Assembly (NCBI GenBank): GCA_965206405.1
Contig: CBDBJQ010000006.1
Location: forward strand, 1 to 64,000
Length of the DNA: 64,000 nucleotides
From: CBDBJQ01 sp965206405
GTDB lineage: Bacteria; Pseudomonadota; Alphaproteobacteria; UBA8366
Reading direction: 5' to 3'
The position numbers and the translations under genes are program-made. The notes under the pieces are model-generated. The model searched no databases. It was given only the letters and a program-made list of their open reading frames with translations, and was not told where the DNA came from. Of this stretch, positions 54,916 to 63,725 are shown piece after piece (position 1 is the first letter of the stretch; each line of letters opens with the position of its first letter).

Positions 54916-55499
54916 TCGGCAAGGAAGATCTGTTCTATTACATCTACGGGCTGTTGCACGCGCCTGATTATCGGGCACGGTTCAAAAACAATCTGGCGAA
55001 AGAGTTGCCACGTATTCCGGCGGTAAAGCAGTCGGCGGATTTCTGGGCGTTTTCCAAAGCTGGCCGCGCACTGGGCGATCTGCATGTGAACTACGAGAAC
55101 GTTGAGCCTTATCCGGTGGTGATCAAAGAGGGCGACCTTCGCCTTGCAGACATCCCGGACCCGCAAGCCTTCTATCGCGTCACCAAGATGAAATACGGCG
55201 GCAAGGGCCGGGAGAAAGACAAAACCACGGTGATCTACAATCCCCATATCACCCTGACTGAAATCCCCCTGCGGGCTTACGATTACGTGGTGAATGGCAA
55301 GCCAGCATTGGATTGGGTGATGGATCGCCAATGCGTTAAAACCGACAAGGCCAGCGGTATCGTCAACGACGCCAATGCCTACGCGAATGAGACGATGGGC
55401 AACCCGGCCTATCCGCTGGAATTGTTCGAACGGGTGATCACGGTGAGTATGAAAACACTGGATATTGTGGAGAGGTTGCCAAAGCTGGCGTTTGATTAG
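54912..55499 (+). CDS. Type ISP enzyme, C-terminal part (out of frame)
   Basis: 195 codons that begin VIGKEDLFYYIYGLLHAPDY and include KELPRIPAVKQSADFWAFSK, NPHITLTEIPLRAYDYVVNG and ALDWVMDRQCVKTDKASGI. This is the standard last part of type ISP and related Eco57I-like enzymes (end of the target-recognition region). There is no ribosome site of its own; the GTG at 54912 is inside the G tract. It is therefore the separated tail of the gene starting at 50578, and the intact protein would be about 1,640 residues, in the range of this class. Confidence 0.8.
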   Translation: MIGKEDLFYYIYGLLHAPDYRARFKNNLAKELPRIPAVKQSADFWAFSKAGRALGDLHVNYENVEPYPVVIKEGDLRLADIPDPQAFYRVTKMKYGGKGREKDKTTVIYNPHITLTEIPLRAYDYVVNGKPALDWVMDRQCVKTDKASGIVNDANAYANETMGNPAYPLELFERVITVSMKTLDIVERLPKLAFD

Positions 55500-55514
55500 G
55501 GGGGAAGGTAAAAA

Positions 55515-55715
55515 GTGGAAATTTTAAAAAATATCGCGGATATAATATCTCAGTATGAAGTTGTCATGACTCTGGGAATAGCACCACCATTTGTTCTGGG
55601 CCTATGGTCGATAGTTTCCCAAATACGGACAAAAAATAAAGATAAATATTATAACGATATTTTGCCAAAAGGCGTTCAAAAAGATTTCCCAAAGCCGTTT
55701 TTCTCAGCGGATTAA
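55515..55715 (+). CDS. Small membrane protein downstream of the R-M gene, unknown
   Basis: A 66-residue frame with GTG start and GGAAGG eight bases upstream, 15 bases after the R-M stop. One hydrophobic segment (about residues 17-34, VMTLGIAPPFVLGLWSIV) is followed by a Lys-rich, Tyr-rich tail (RTKNKDKYYNDIL). It is A+T-rich like the R-M gene, so it probably arrived with it. I do not recognise a family; it may be a true small protein or a truncated one. Confidence 0.45.
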   Translation: MEILKNIADIISQYEVVMTLGIAPPFVLGLWSIVSQIRTKNKDKYYNDILPKGVQKDFPKPFFSAD

Positions 55716-55792
55716 CTTGAAGTTTTGTCCGAGCGTGGGCGAGATACGCTTTTTGTTGGTTATCTTCTCTGTGCACTCCGGCTTCGGGTGTT

Positions 55793-57190
55793 TTACCGGT
55801 GAGGGTTTTGTGCGGTCGGGGTGATGCCTTCGGGGCGGCCGACGATGGCGAAGGTCAAGCCGCCGGGGTCGAGAAGTGTGCCGGCAAGGCGGGCGACATC
55901 GGCCGGCGTAACCGACTCGATCAGCCCGGCGCGCCGATCGATATAATCAAGGCCAAGGCGATGATGCTGCATCGATACCAGCAAGCGCGCGATCGCGTCC
56001 GTGGAGCTCTGGCGCAGAACAAACGACCCAGCCAGATAGGCTCGGGCCCGGTCCATCTCTTCATCTGACGCACCCTCGGCCTGGAAGCGGCGCCATTCCG
56101 CCCGGATCAGGCTGACCGTTTGTCCTGCCCGCGCATTGGCGGTGGCCGCGCTCCCAGCCAGCATCGAGGTGCGTTTCATGGGATTGGGATAGGTACCGAT
56201 TCCATAAACCAGGCCGCGTTTCTCCCGGATCTCCTCGTTGAGCCGGGAATTCAATCCCCCGCCGCCGAGGATCTGGTTCATAACCAGCCCCGCATACCAG
56301 TCCGGATGATCCCGGGCGAGACCCCGCTGGCCAAACACGACAACGCTCTGGGGGATATCCAGATCGTGCACGAACACATCGCCCCTGAACGCCGGTGCCG
56401 CCTCGGGCAAGGGTGGAAGCGGGCCATCGGCCGGAAGCCCGAGAAACACATCGTCGAGGAGGCGGCCAAGGGTGGTGGCGTCGATATCGCCGGCGACCCC
56501 GACAAGGAGCCGCGAGCGAACCATTCGCGACGCCATGTACCCCCGCAGATCGTCGGCATCAATGGCGGCGAGCGACTCAGGCGTGCCGAGGGACTCTCCA
56601 CCATAGGGATGATCCCCGAACACCGCCCGACGCCACAGGCGCCACGCAATCCTGTCCGGGTTCACCTGCTGCCGGCGCCACCGGATCAACAACGCTTGGC
56701 GCGTCCGCTCGAGAGCATCGGTATCGAAACGCGCATCTGCCAGCGCCAGGCGCAACAGTTCCGTTGCCGCATCGCGGTGCCGGGTCAGCGTCTTCAAGCT
56801 ACCGTGAAACCCCTCGCGTCCGGCGCTGAAGGACAAGCTGATGGAAAGATCGTCGAGTCGCTTGCGAAACGCCTTGCTGTCGAGATCACCCGCGCCCTCG
56901 GTCAGCGTCGCCGCGGCCATTTCGGACAGGCCTGCGCGACCCGGCGAATCCGACGTCCAGCCGCCCTCGATCGAGAACTCGAGGGCGAGAACCGGAATGG
57001 CCGGATCGCGCACCAGCCATGCCTCTATCCCGCCGGGGCTGAGAACGCGCACCACCTCTGTTGCTGCAGCTGGCGCCGGAGTCAGAGCCGCCCCTGCTAC
57101 CGCCAGGCCCATGGCCATCGAAATTATCGATGCCGCCATCGGCGCCATGCACAACGCGCGCAACGCACGGCTGAATGCGCGGTATCGCAT
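55793..57190 (-). CDS. M16 family peptidase-like protein, non-catalytic partner
   Basis: A 465-residue secreted protein with a signal peptide (about 1-43, ending APAAATE) and two M16 half-domains. The place where active members have HxxEH reads RAGLSEMAAATLTEGAG, so the zinc ligands are missing. The second half keeps NQILGGGGLNSRLNEEIREKRGLVYGI, the usual substrate-embracing segment. It follows the HFLEH-bearing M16 protein by three bases, the standard arrangement in which an inactive subunit pairs with an active one, as in mitochondrial processing peptidase. Confidence 0.9.
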   Translation of the reverse strand: MRYRAFSRALRALCMAPMAASIISMAMGLAVAGAALTPAPAAATEVVRVLSPGGIEAWLVRDPAIPVLALEFSIEGGWTSDSPGRAGLSEMAAATLTEGAGDLDSKAFRKRLDDLSISLSFSAGREGFHGSLKTLTRHRDAATELLRLALADARFDTDALERTRQALLIRWRRQQVNPDRIAWRLWRRAVFGDHPYGGESLGTPESLAAIDADDLRGYMASRMVRSRLLVGVAGDIDATTLGRLLDDVFLGLPADGPLPPLPEAAPAFRGDVFVHDLDIPQSVVVFGQRGLARDHPDWYAGLVMNQILGGGGLNSRLNEEIREKRGLVYGIGTYPNPMKRTSMLAGSAATANARAGQTVSLIRAEWRRFQAEGASDEEMDRARAYLAGSFVLRQSSTDAIARLLVSMQHHRLGLDYIDRRAGLIESVTPADVARLAGTLLDPGGLTFAIVGRPEGITPTAQNPHR

Positions 57191-57193
57191 CGG

Positions 57194-58621
57194 TCAGCCG
57201 CCTTTTCCGGTGCCAGGTGTGGTCTGGGGTGGGCCAGGTTTGAGAATCGTGGTCACCACGCCGCCGGAGAATATTTCCCGCGCCGCGGCGTTCACCGCTT
57301 CCACCGTCACCGCGCCGATGCGCTCGGGCCACGCCTCAAGCGCCTCGATCTCCATTCCGGCAACCAGCGATCTGCCGACGATGCGGCCCGGACCGGCCAG
57401 GGAATCCCGGGCATAGACCGCCCCTGCCTGCATCCGCGCCACAGCCGCTACCACCTCCGCCACCGTGACACCGCCATCGAGAATACCCTCGATCTCCGCG
57501 GTCGCTGCGACCGCAACCTCCTCGTAATCCCGGCCGGCAACCGGTGTGAAATAGAGTCCGAATGTCGTCGGGCCGCGGGCGGTCGGCGCGTACCAGGCCC
57601 CCGCCTCGGTCGCCAGAGTCTCCTCGACCACCAGGGACCGGTGCAGGCGGCTCGATGTGCTGCCACCAAGGATCTCCGCCAAGACCTCCAGCGGATAGGC
57701 GAGTTCGGTCTTGCCATAGGTGTAGCTCGGCCCCCGCCAGAGCCGGGTCCAGTTGACGGACCGGACCTGCGGGTCGGCAAGGGTAACCACCGTGTCGCCG
57801 GCAAAATCGGCAGTCCGCCAATCCGGCCGGTGCGGAAGATCATGCGCCGGGATTTTCCCGAAGTGTTTTTCCAGCAGATGCCGGAAGGCCGCCGTCTCGA
57901 CATCGCCTGACACGATCACCACCGCGTTGTTGGGCGCATACCAGGCCTTATAGAAAGCGGCGAGATCGGCGGTGGTCAGCCTGCGGATGTCATGCTCCCA
58001 GCCAATGATCGGGATGGCGTAGGGATGTCCGGCATAGAAAACGGAGGCGGACTGGGCGCTGAGCCGCGCCCCAGGGTTGTTGCCAATGCGGGAGAGGCGC
58101 TCTTCGAGCACCACCCCGCGTTCCGGTTCGACGGACTCGTCCGACAGGTGCAGTCCGGTCATGCGCCGCGCCTCCAACGCCAGGACCCGCTCCAGCTGTC
58201 CGGCTGGAACCGACGAGACATAGGCGGTGTAGTCCTGGGCGGTGAAGGCGTTGGTGGTGCCGCCGTAACGGGCGATGGTGGACGAGAACGCACCGGGCTC
58301 GAGACCCTCGATGTCCTTGAACATCATGTGCTCGAGGAAATGCGCCACTCCCGACTGTCCCGGCGGCTCATCCATCGCCCCGACCCTGTACCATACGCCG
58401 ATAGATACTGCGGGAATGCGGGCATTCTGCAGGACCACGCCACGCAGACCGTTCTCGAGGACAAAGCTCTCGGGGTTGAATACCGCGGCCGCGACCGGCG
58501 GAACCGGGCAGGACAGCAGAAATAGAAAAGCAGCCAGAAAACGCAGCAAAAACCGGGGTCGCGTCATTGAACGGGCCAGTGTCATTGAACGGGCCAGTGT
58601 CACTGAACGAACCGCTGTCAT
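57194..58621 (-). CDS. M16 family zinc peptidase, catalytic subunit
   Basis: A secreted zinc peptidase of about 475 residues. It has GVAHFLEHMMFKDIEGLEPG with the inverted zinc motif HFLEH near residue 91 and the third ligand Glu about 75 residues later (ALEARRMTGLHLSDESVEPE). The signal peptide is MTRPRFLLRFLAAFLFLLSC and so on to PVAAAVF. The start is ambiguous: in-frame ATGs at 58621, 58585 and 58567 and a GTG at 58651 all lie in or near an 18-base tandem repeat, and none has a clear ribosome site. ATG 58567 gives the cleanest signal peptide. It pairs with the next, inactive M16 protein. Confidence 0.88.
   Translation of the reverse strand: MTAVRSVTLARSMTLARSMTRPRFLLRFLAAFLFLLSCPVPPVAAAVFNPESFVLENGLRGVVLQNARIPAVSIGVWYRVGAMDEPPGQSGVAHFLEHMMFKDIEGLEPGAFSSTIARYGGTTNAFTAQDYTAYVSSVPAGQLERVLALEARRMTGLHLSDESVEPERGVVLEERLSRIGNNPGARLSAQSASVFYAGHPYAIPIIGWEHDIRRLTTADLAAFYKAWYAPNNAVVIVSGDVETAAFRHLLEKHFGKIPAHDLPHRPDWRTADFAGDTVVTLADPQVRSVNWTRLWRGPSYTYGKTELAYPLEVLAEILGGSTSSRLHRSLVVEETLATEAGAWYAPTARGPTTFGLYFTPVAGRDYEEVAVAATAEIEGILDGGVTVAEVVAAVARMQAGAVYARDSLAGPGRIVGRSLVAGMEIEALEAWPERIGAVTVEAVNAAAREIFSGGVVTTILKPGPPQTTPGTGKGG
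58563..58616. repeat. Tandem repeat, 18-bp unit x3, in the M16 leader region
   Basis: Two exact copies of GTCATTGAACGGGCCAGT and a third altered copy. On the coding strand they read repeated S(V/M)TLAR residues and provide several possible start codons. Confidence 0.85.
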
Positions 58622-58664
58622 TGGAAGAGCAGGGTGCGCGGCAAAATGCACAGATAAGCGCTGT

Positions 58665-59228
58665 TCAGCGGCGCTTGCCTTCCTCCTGGAGGCGCTGCGT
58701 CTCTTTGTCCGGATCGATCACAGCATCGATCGGGCGTCCGGTCACTTTCTTTGTCTCTTTTGTGTCCGAGCCACCGCTGAACGGGGAAATGAGTCGGTCG
58801 ATCAGCAATCGCTTCTCCTCGACACGGCTGCTTTCGTGATCAATGATGCTGCGAATCCCGGGCTCGGGAGAAAGCGCACCGGCCTTCTCGAGCAGTGCCT
58901 GTTCGCCCTCGCTCACCGGCTGATCCGCATCCGGGGCAGAAGAAGAGTCGGTGGATCCGGTAGTCAGAATCTGACGTGCCTGATTGCGCGGATCGTTCTG
59001 GGGCCGGGAATCGGACTCGGAGTCTGGCGGCCGCAATCCAAAATCCGGGGGCAGTGTCAGCGGTGCATAAGTGACGACGTCAAACTCGTTGGGTCCATCG
59101 CGTGCCAGATCGAAAAGGCCGCAAGCCGAGAGTGAAACGACCGCCAGCGCGACGGCGGATGTTGCGGCCAGCCTCATGACAGCCCGTCGGGCCGGTCTCG
59201 AAGCGGATTTTACAAATGTGTTCAGCAT
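58665..59228 (-). CDS. DUF3035 family lipoprotein
   Basis: A 187-residue protein with a lipoprotein signal (SAVALAVVSLSAC; lipobox LSAC, Cys at about 36) and the family opening GPNEFDVVTYAPLTLPPDFGLRPP. The rest is polar and probably disordered, with RSIIDHESSRVEEKRLLIDRLI near 120-145. The function is unknown; the gene is found between lspA and the M16 pair in many alphaproteobacteria, as here. The modification of its cysteine would be processed by the neighbouring LspA. Confidence 0.88.
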   Translation of the reverse strand: MLNTFVKSASRPARRAVMRLAATSAVALAVVSLSACGLFDLARDGPNEFDVVTYAPLTLPPDFGLRPPDSESDSRPQNDPRNQARQILTTGSTDSSSAPDADQPVSEGEQALLEKAGALSPEPGIRSIIDHESSRVEEKRLLIDRLISPFSGGSDTKETKKVTGRPIDAVIDPDKETQRLQEEGKRR

Positions 59229-59251
59229 CAGGACCCCTCGCCTTCCCCGGA

Positions 59252-59785
59252 TCAGGAGTCTATACGGCGGCTATCCGAAGACAAGAACAGCAGCATCAGC
59301 CCGACACCGACAACGATCGCCGAATCAGCGACATTGAAGGCTGGCCAATGATATCCGGCGAGATGAAAATCCAGAAAATCGTAGACGCCGCGCCAGACCA
59401 GGCGATCGACGACATTGCCGGCGGCACCACCGATCACCGCCCCGATCGCACCCGCCTCAATGCGCGTTCCGGCCTGGCGCAACCAGAATGCGAGTGCAGA
59501 GCAGATCGCCGCGGCCAGCGCTGAAAAGGCCACCGGCGCCCAGGTAGAATCGCTCGCGAAGAGGCCGAAGCCAACACCCCGGTTCCAGACCTCGACAATA
59601 TTAAAAAAACCGGTGAGAGCCACGGTTCCAGGCGGGTCCATCACCCATTCCCGCACCGCCCATTTGCTCGCCTGGTCGGCGATGGCGACCGCAAGGGCGA
59701 AAACGAGACCGAAACGCAGAGGATGCGTAAGTGTCGGGGCATGCGAAACGTGCGGGGTGCGCAAGAACCCGGGGTTGGGCTTCAT
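59252..59785 (-). CDS. lspA: Lipoprotein signal peptidase
   Basis: A 177-residue inner-membrane aspartyl protease that removes lipoprotein signal peptides. Seen: ADQASKWAVREWV near 32-44, FFNIVEVWNRGVGFGLF near 58-74, and the catalytic Asp pair in GGAAGNVVDRL and FNVADSAIVVGVGLML. Four helices are present. The ATG at 59785 overlaps the ileS stop (ATGA), which fixes the start; longer frames lie inside ileS. Confidence 0.95.
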   Translation of the reverse strand: MKPNPGFLRTPHVSHAPTLTHPLRFGLVFALAVAIADQASKWAVREWVMDPPGTVALTGFFNIVEVWNRGVGFGLFASDSTWAPVAFSALAAAICSALAFWLRQAGTRIEAGAIGAVIGGAAGNVVDRLVWRGVYDFLDFHLAGYHWPAFNVADSAIVVGVGLMLLFLSSDSRRIDS

Positions 59786-62670
59786 TCGGCTGCCCGGGGC
59801 AGTTCGGCAACTGCGTCTACACACCGCCGGCACAGCGCATCCTCTTCTGCACCCACTTCCGGGAGCACACGCCAGCAGCGCACGCATTTTTCACCCGGTG
59901 CTGCTACTATCTCCACCGCGACACCGGCAACGTCATCGAGCGTAAAGGCGTTCGGCGGTGATGCGTCGTCGGGCGCAAGCGGCACCACGGAAGCCGCCGA
60001 GATGATCGCGATCTCGGCGAGATCGACTCCCTGGAGAGCTTCGATGTATTCGGGTGCTGCGTGAATCACGGGCGCTGCCTGCAGACTGGAGCCCAGGCGT
60101 TTTCCCGCCCGCTCGATCTCGAGCGCGCCGAGCACGGTGCGGCGAACCCTGCGGATCTTCTCCCATTTGGCGGCAAGGGCGGGATCGGCCCAGGATTTAG
60201 GCACCTCGGGGAAGATCTGGAGATGGACGCTCGAATCATCGCCGGGATGGCGATGCAGCCAGGCTTCCTCGGCCGTGAAGACGAGGATCGGCGCCAACCA
60301 CACGGCCAAGTGGTCGAACACTGCATCGAACACCGCCTGGGTGGCGTTGCGGCGGGACGCATCGGCTCTGTCGCAATAGAGCGAATCCTTCCTGATGTCG
60401 AAATAGAAGGATGACAGATCGGAGATGCAGAAGGTGTAGAGCTCGCGATAGAGGCCATGAAAGTCGAAGGTTTTGCAACAGTCGCGCACAATACCGTCGA
60501 GCTCTTGCAAGCGGTGCAAGACCCATCGCTCGATCTCCGGCATTTCCTCCGGCGACAGCGCCCTGTCAGATGCGGATCTGTCAGATGCGGATCTGTCAGA
60601 TGCGGATCTGTCGGATGCGGGGAAACCGTCGAGATTACCGAGCAGGAAGCGCAGGGTGTTGCGCAGGCGACGGTAGCTGTCGGCCTGGCTCTTGAGGATG
60701 CCCTCGCCGATGCGCAGATCATCCGAATAATCGGAGGCGACAGTCCAGATGCGCAGGATCTCGGCGCCGGACTTCTCGATGACCTCCTGCGGTGCGACCA
60801 CGTTGTCGAGCGACTTCGACATCTTGCGGCCGTCCTCGGCGAGCACGAATCCGTGGGTCAGCACACCCTCATAGGGCGCACGGCCCCGAGTGCCGCAGGC
60901 CTCGAGCAGCGAGGAATGGAACCATCCCCGGTGCTGGTCGGAGCCCTCGAGATAGAGCGAAGCCGGCCATTGCTGATCCTCGCGATCCTCGAGCACGAAG
61001 CTGTGGGTCGAGCCCGAATCGAACCAGACATCGACCACGTCCATCACCTGTTCGTAAGCTTCCGGATCATAATCCTCGCCGAGAAAGCGCGCGGGCGGGC
61101 TGTTGAACCAGGCGTCCGAGCCTTCTTCGCGGAAACTCGCCACGATGCGGTCGATCACCGCCTGGTCGCGCAGCGGTTCACCGGTCTCGCGATCGGCGAA
61201 GATCGGGAGCGGCACACCCCAGGCGCGCTGGCGCGAGACGCACCAGTCGGGCCGGCTCTCGATCATCGAATAGAGCCGCGCCCGGCCCCGGGGCGGGTAG
61301 AAATCGGTCTCGTCGATCGCCGCGAGCGCGATCTTGCGCAGATCGTTCTGCTCCATCGAGATGAACCACTGGGCGGTGTTGCGGAAGATCAGCGGCGCCC
61401 GCGAGCGCCAGGAATGCGGGTATTCATGGCGCAGCGTCGCCTTGGCGAGCAGCGCGTCCGCTTCCTTGAGGGCGCCGATGACGGCGCCGTTGGCATCCCC
61501 GTCCTGGCCTTGGGAATCATAGATCGCGCGACCGGCGAATAGCGGCACGCCGTCACGGAAGCGGCCGTCCTCGTCGACCGTGTCGGGGATCTCGATCCCG
61601 TGCGCCATCGCGAAGTGGAAATCGTCGCTGCCGTGCCCGGGACCGATATGTACGAGGCCCGTTCCCTGGTCCATGGTGACGAATTCGGCCGGCTGCACGG
61701 GCACATCGAATTCATAGCCGCGCCCCCGCAGCGGATGGGCGCAGACAACCTTACCGAGGCCGTCGGCAGTACTGCGGCGCTGCCAGGACTCAACGCCAAG
61801 CGCCGCCTGTGCCGCTGCCGCCGTCTCATCGGCGATCACCAGCAGCTCGCCCGCCTGCGCCAGGCTCTCCTCCACAACGCTGCCAACCGCATAGACGCCG
61901 TAGGCACTCTCCGGGGAAAAGGCGATGGCCCGGTTGCCGGGAATGGTCCAGGGCGTGGTAGTCCAGATCACCACCGAAGCCCCGACGGGCACCGCGGCAG
62001 ATCCCTCGATCACCGGGAAGCGTACATGCAGCGTGGTCGATTTATGCTCGAGATACTCGACTTCGGCCTCGGCGAGAGCGGTCTTCTCAACCACCGACCA
62101 CAGCACCGGCCGGGAACCCCGGAACAACCCACCGTTCATGATGAACTTGCCGATTTCGCCGGCGATCCGGGCCTCGGCCTCGAAAGCCATGGTCAGATAG
62201 GGTTGCTCCCAGTCACCGATCACCCCGAGGCGCTTGAACTCCTCGCGCTGGACGTCGATCCAGTGTCCGGCAAACTCCCGGCATTCGCGACGGAACTCGA
62301 GCACCGGAACCTCGTCCTTGTCGCGCCCCTCGGCGCGATACTGCTCCTCGACCTTCCACTCGATCGGAAGACCGTGGCAGTCCCAGCCCGGCACATAAAA
62401 AGCGTCCTTGCCGAGCATCTGCTGGGTCCGGTTAACGACATCCTTGAGGATCTTGTTGATGGCGTGCCCGATATGGAGATGCCCGTTGGCGTAGGGCGGG
62501 CCGTCATGCAGGATGAATTTCTCGCGCCCCTTCGATGCGGCGCGCATGCGCCCCCAGAGATCACCCTCCCGCCAGCGCTCCAGTAGCTGTGGCTCGCGCT
62601 GCGACAGCTGCGCCTTCATCGGAAAGTCGGTTTTCGGGAGCCGGACGGTATCCCTGTAATCGACGGTCAT
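59782..62670 (-). CDS. ileS: Isoleucyl-tRNA synthetase, with a four-copy ASDRS repeat
   Basis: A 962-residue class I synthetase. Seen: the HIGH motif GPPYANGHLHIGHA at 57-70, the editing domain near 190-400, the KMSKS motif in GRKMSKSLDNVV near 615-626, and the C-terminal zinc site CVRCWRV and LCRRCVDA. Near 683-699 a four-fold ASDRS repeat, made by a 15-base tandem repeat, sits after GNLDGFP in the anticodon-binding domain, just before LSPEEMPEIERWVLH. It is coupled to ribF upstream and lspA downstream by ATGA overlaps. All catalytic motifs are intact. Confidence 0.96.
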   Translation of the reverse strand: MTVDYRDTVRLPKTDFPMKAQLSQREPQLLERWREGDLWGRMRAASKGREKFILHDGPPYANGHLHIGHAINKILKDVVNRTQQMLGKDAFYVPGWDCHGLPIEWKVEEQYRAEGRDKDEVPVLEFRRECREFAGHWIDVQREEFKRLGVIGDWEQPYLTMAFEAEARIAGEIGKFIMNGGLFRGSRPVLWSVVEKTALAEAEVEYLEHKSTTLHVRFPVIEGSAAVPVGASVVIWTTTPWTIPGNRAIAFSPESAYGVYAVGSVVEESLAQAGELLVIADETAAAAQAALGVESWQRRSTADGLGKVVCAHPLRGRGYEFDVPVQPAEFVTMDQGTGLVHIGPGHGSDDFHFAMAHGIEIPDTVDEDGRFRDGVPLFAGRAIYDSQGQDGDANGAVIGALKEADALLAKATLRHEYPHSWRSRAPLIFRNTAQWFISMEQNDLRKIALAAIDETDFYPPRGRARLYSMIESRPDWCVSRQRAWGVPLPIFADRETGEPLRDQAVIDRIVASFREEGSDAWFNSPPARFLGEDYDPEAYEQVMDVVDVWFDSGSTHSFVLEDREDQQWPASLYLEGSDQHRGWFHSSLLEACGTRGRAPYEGVLTHGFVLAEDGRKMSKSLDNVVAPQEVIEKSGAEILRIWTVASDYSDDLRIGEGILKSQADSYRRLRNTLRFLLGNLDGFPASDRSASDRSASDRSASDRALSPEEMPEIERWVLHRLQELDGIVRDCCKTFDFHGLYRELYTFCISDLSSFYFDIRKDSLYCDRADASRRNATQAVFDAVFDHLAVWLAPILVFTAEEAWLHRHPGDDSSVHLQIFPEVPKSWADPALAAKWEKIRRVRRTVLGALEIERAGKRLGSSLQAAPVIHAAPEYIEALQGVDLAEIAIISAASVVPLAPDDASPPNAFTLDDVAGVAVEIVAAPGEKCVRCWRVLPEVGAEEDALCRRCVDAVAELPRAAE
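60563..60622. repeat. Tandem repeat, 15-bp unit x4, inside ileS
   Basis: Four adjacent copies of CTGTCAGATGCGGAT (the last with changes). The unit is a whole number of codons, adding five residues per copy to IleS. Confidence 0.9.
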
Positions 62671-63725
62671 CGTCGGGCTTTCCTTCTGGCTGCAGGCTTC
62701 GTGGCTGCCGGTTTCGTCGATGCGGGCACACCGGCAAGGGTGCGCCGCGCCTCAACACAGTCGTCGGCGATCTGCAGACGCATCGCCTCGAGAGTATCGA
62801 AATTCCCCTCCGGGCGCAGAAACCCGATCAGCGCCACCCGGAGCCGCCGGCCATAGAGGTCACCGTCGAAATCGAAGATATGGGGTTCCAGCAAAAGCTC
62901 GCCAGTGCCGCCGTCGATGGCCGGCCGGATACCGAGATTGGCTGCCCCGTCGCGCCAACCATGTGGTCCTTCCCCATCCCCGAATCCATCCCCGTCCCCA
63001 GATCCATCCCCGCCATCAAGGGCGACCCGGACCGCATAGATGCCAAAGGCGGGGCGTAGATAGGCGCCGAGCCGGAGGTTGGCAGTCGGAAAGCCGATCT
63101 CGTGGCCGAGGCACTGGCCGCGCACGACCCGGCCGGTGATCTCGAAGGGGCGGCCGAGCGCCGCCGCCGCTTCCTGTGGCCGTCCCTCGGCAAGATGCCG
63201 GCGGATGACGGTCGAGGAATAGGCGACCCCGTCCCCGCCCGCCACCGGCGCCACCTCGGTGCAATCAAAACGCCCGGCATAGCCGCGCAGCAGGGCGGCG
63301 TTGCCGCCGCGATCGCGCCCGAAGGCGAAATTGTTACCGACGACGACATGCCGGATGTCGAGCATATCGACCAGGACCTCCTCAACAAACGCCTCGGCGG
63401 TGTGGCGGGCCAGGGCGGCATCGAAGCGAAGCACCAGCTGCGCCGTCGCGCGGAGTCCGGCGAGACGCTCGGCCTTGACGCGGAACGGGGTGAGGCGGAA
63501 GGGCGGGTCGTCGGGCCGGAAGAAGCTGCGCGGATGCGGCTCGAAGGTGACAACGACCAGCGGCGCACCGGCCTCGGCAGCAATCGCGCCAGCAGCGCCG
63601 ATGACCGCTTGGTGGCCCTTGTGGACGCCGTCGAAATTGCCCAGCGCGGCAACGCCACGCCGCAAGTCTTCAGGCACGCGGCTCGGCCGACGGAGAATTC
63701 GGAGCGGGGAGCGGGAACGGTCCAT
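62667..63725 (-). CDS. ribF: Bifunctional riboflavin kinase/FAD synthetase
   Basis: A 352-residue enzyme that makes FMN and FAD. The N-terminal FAD synthetase domain has GVAALGNFDGVHKGHQAV near 24-41, FEPHPRSFF and YSSTVIRRHLAEG (ending near 190). The kinase domain follows with GRVVRGQCLGHEIGFPTANL. Near residues 245-262 an acidic Gly/Asp run (DGGDGSGDGDGFGDGEG) is inserted before AANLGIRPAIDGG; it comes from a C-rich near-repeat at about 62960-63020. The tail is Lys/Ala/Pro-rich. ATG at 63725 and the ATGA overlap with ileS fix the gene limits. Confidence 0.93.
   Translation of the reverse strand: MDRSRSPLRILRRPSRVPEDLRRGVAALGNFDGVHKGHQAVIGAAGAIAAEAGAPLVVVTFEPHPRSFFRPDDPPFRLTPFRVKAERLAGLRATAQLVLRFDAALARHTAEAFVEEVLVDMLDIRHVVVGNNFAFGRDRGGNAALLRGYAGRFDCTEVAPVAGGDGVAYSSTVIRRHLAEGRPQEAAAALGRPFEITGRVVRGQCLGHEIGFPTANLRLGAYLRPAFGIYAVRVALDGGDGSGDGDGFGDGEGPHGWRDGAANLGIRPAIDGGTGELLLEPHIFDFDGDLYGRRLRVALIGFLRPEGNFDTLEAMRLQIADDCVEARRTLAGVPASTKPAATKPAARRKARR

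Noticed and set aside
24019..60622. CRISPR-like arrays
   Set aside because: The repeats are directly adjacent without spacers and only 11-21 bases long; no cas genes are present.
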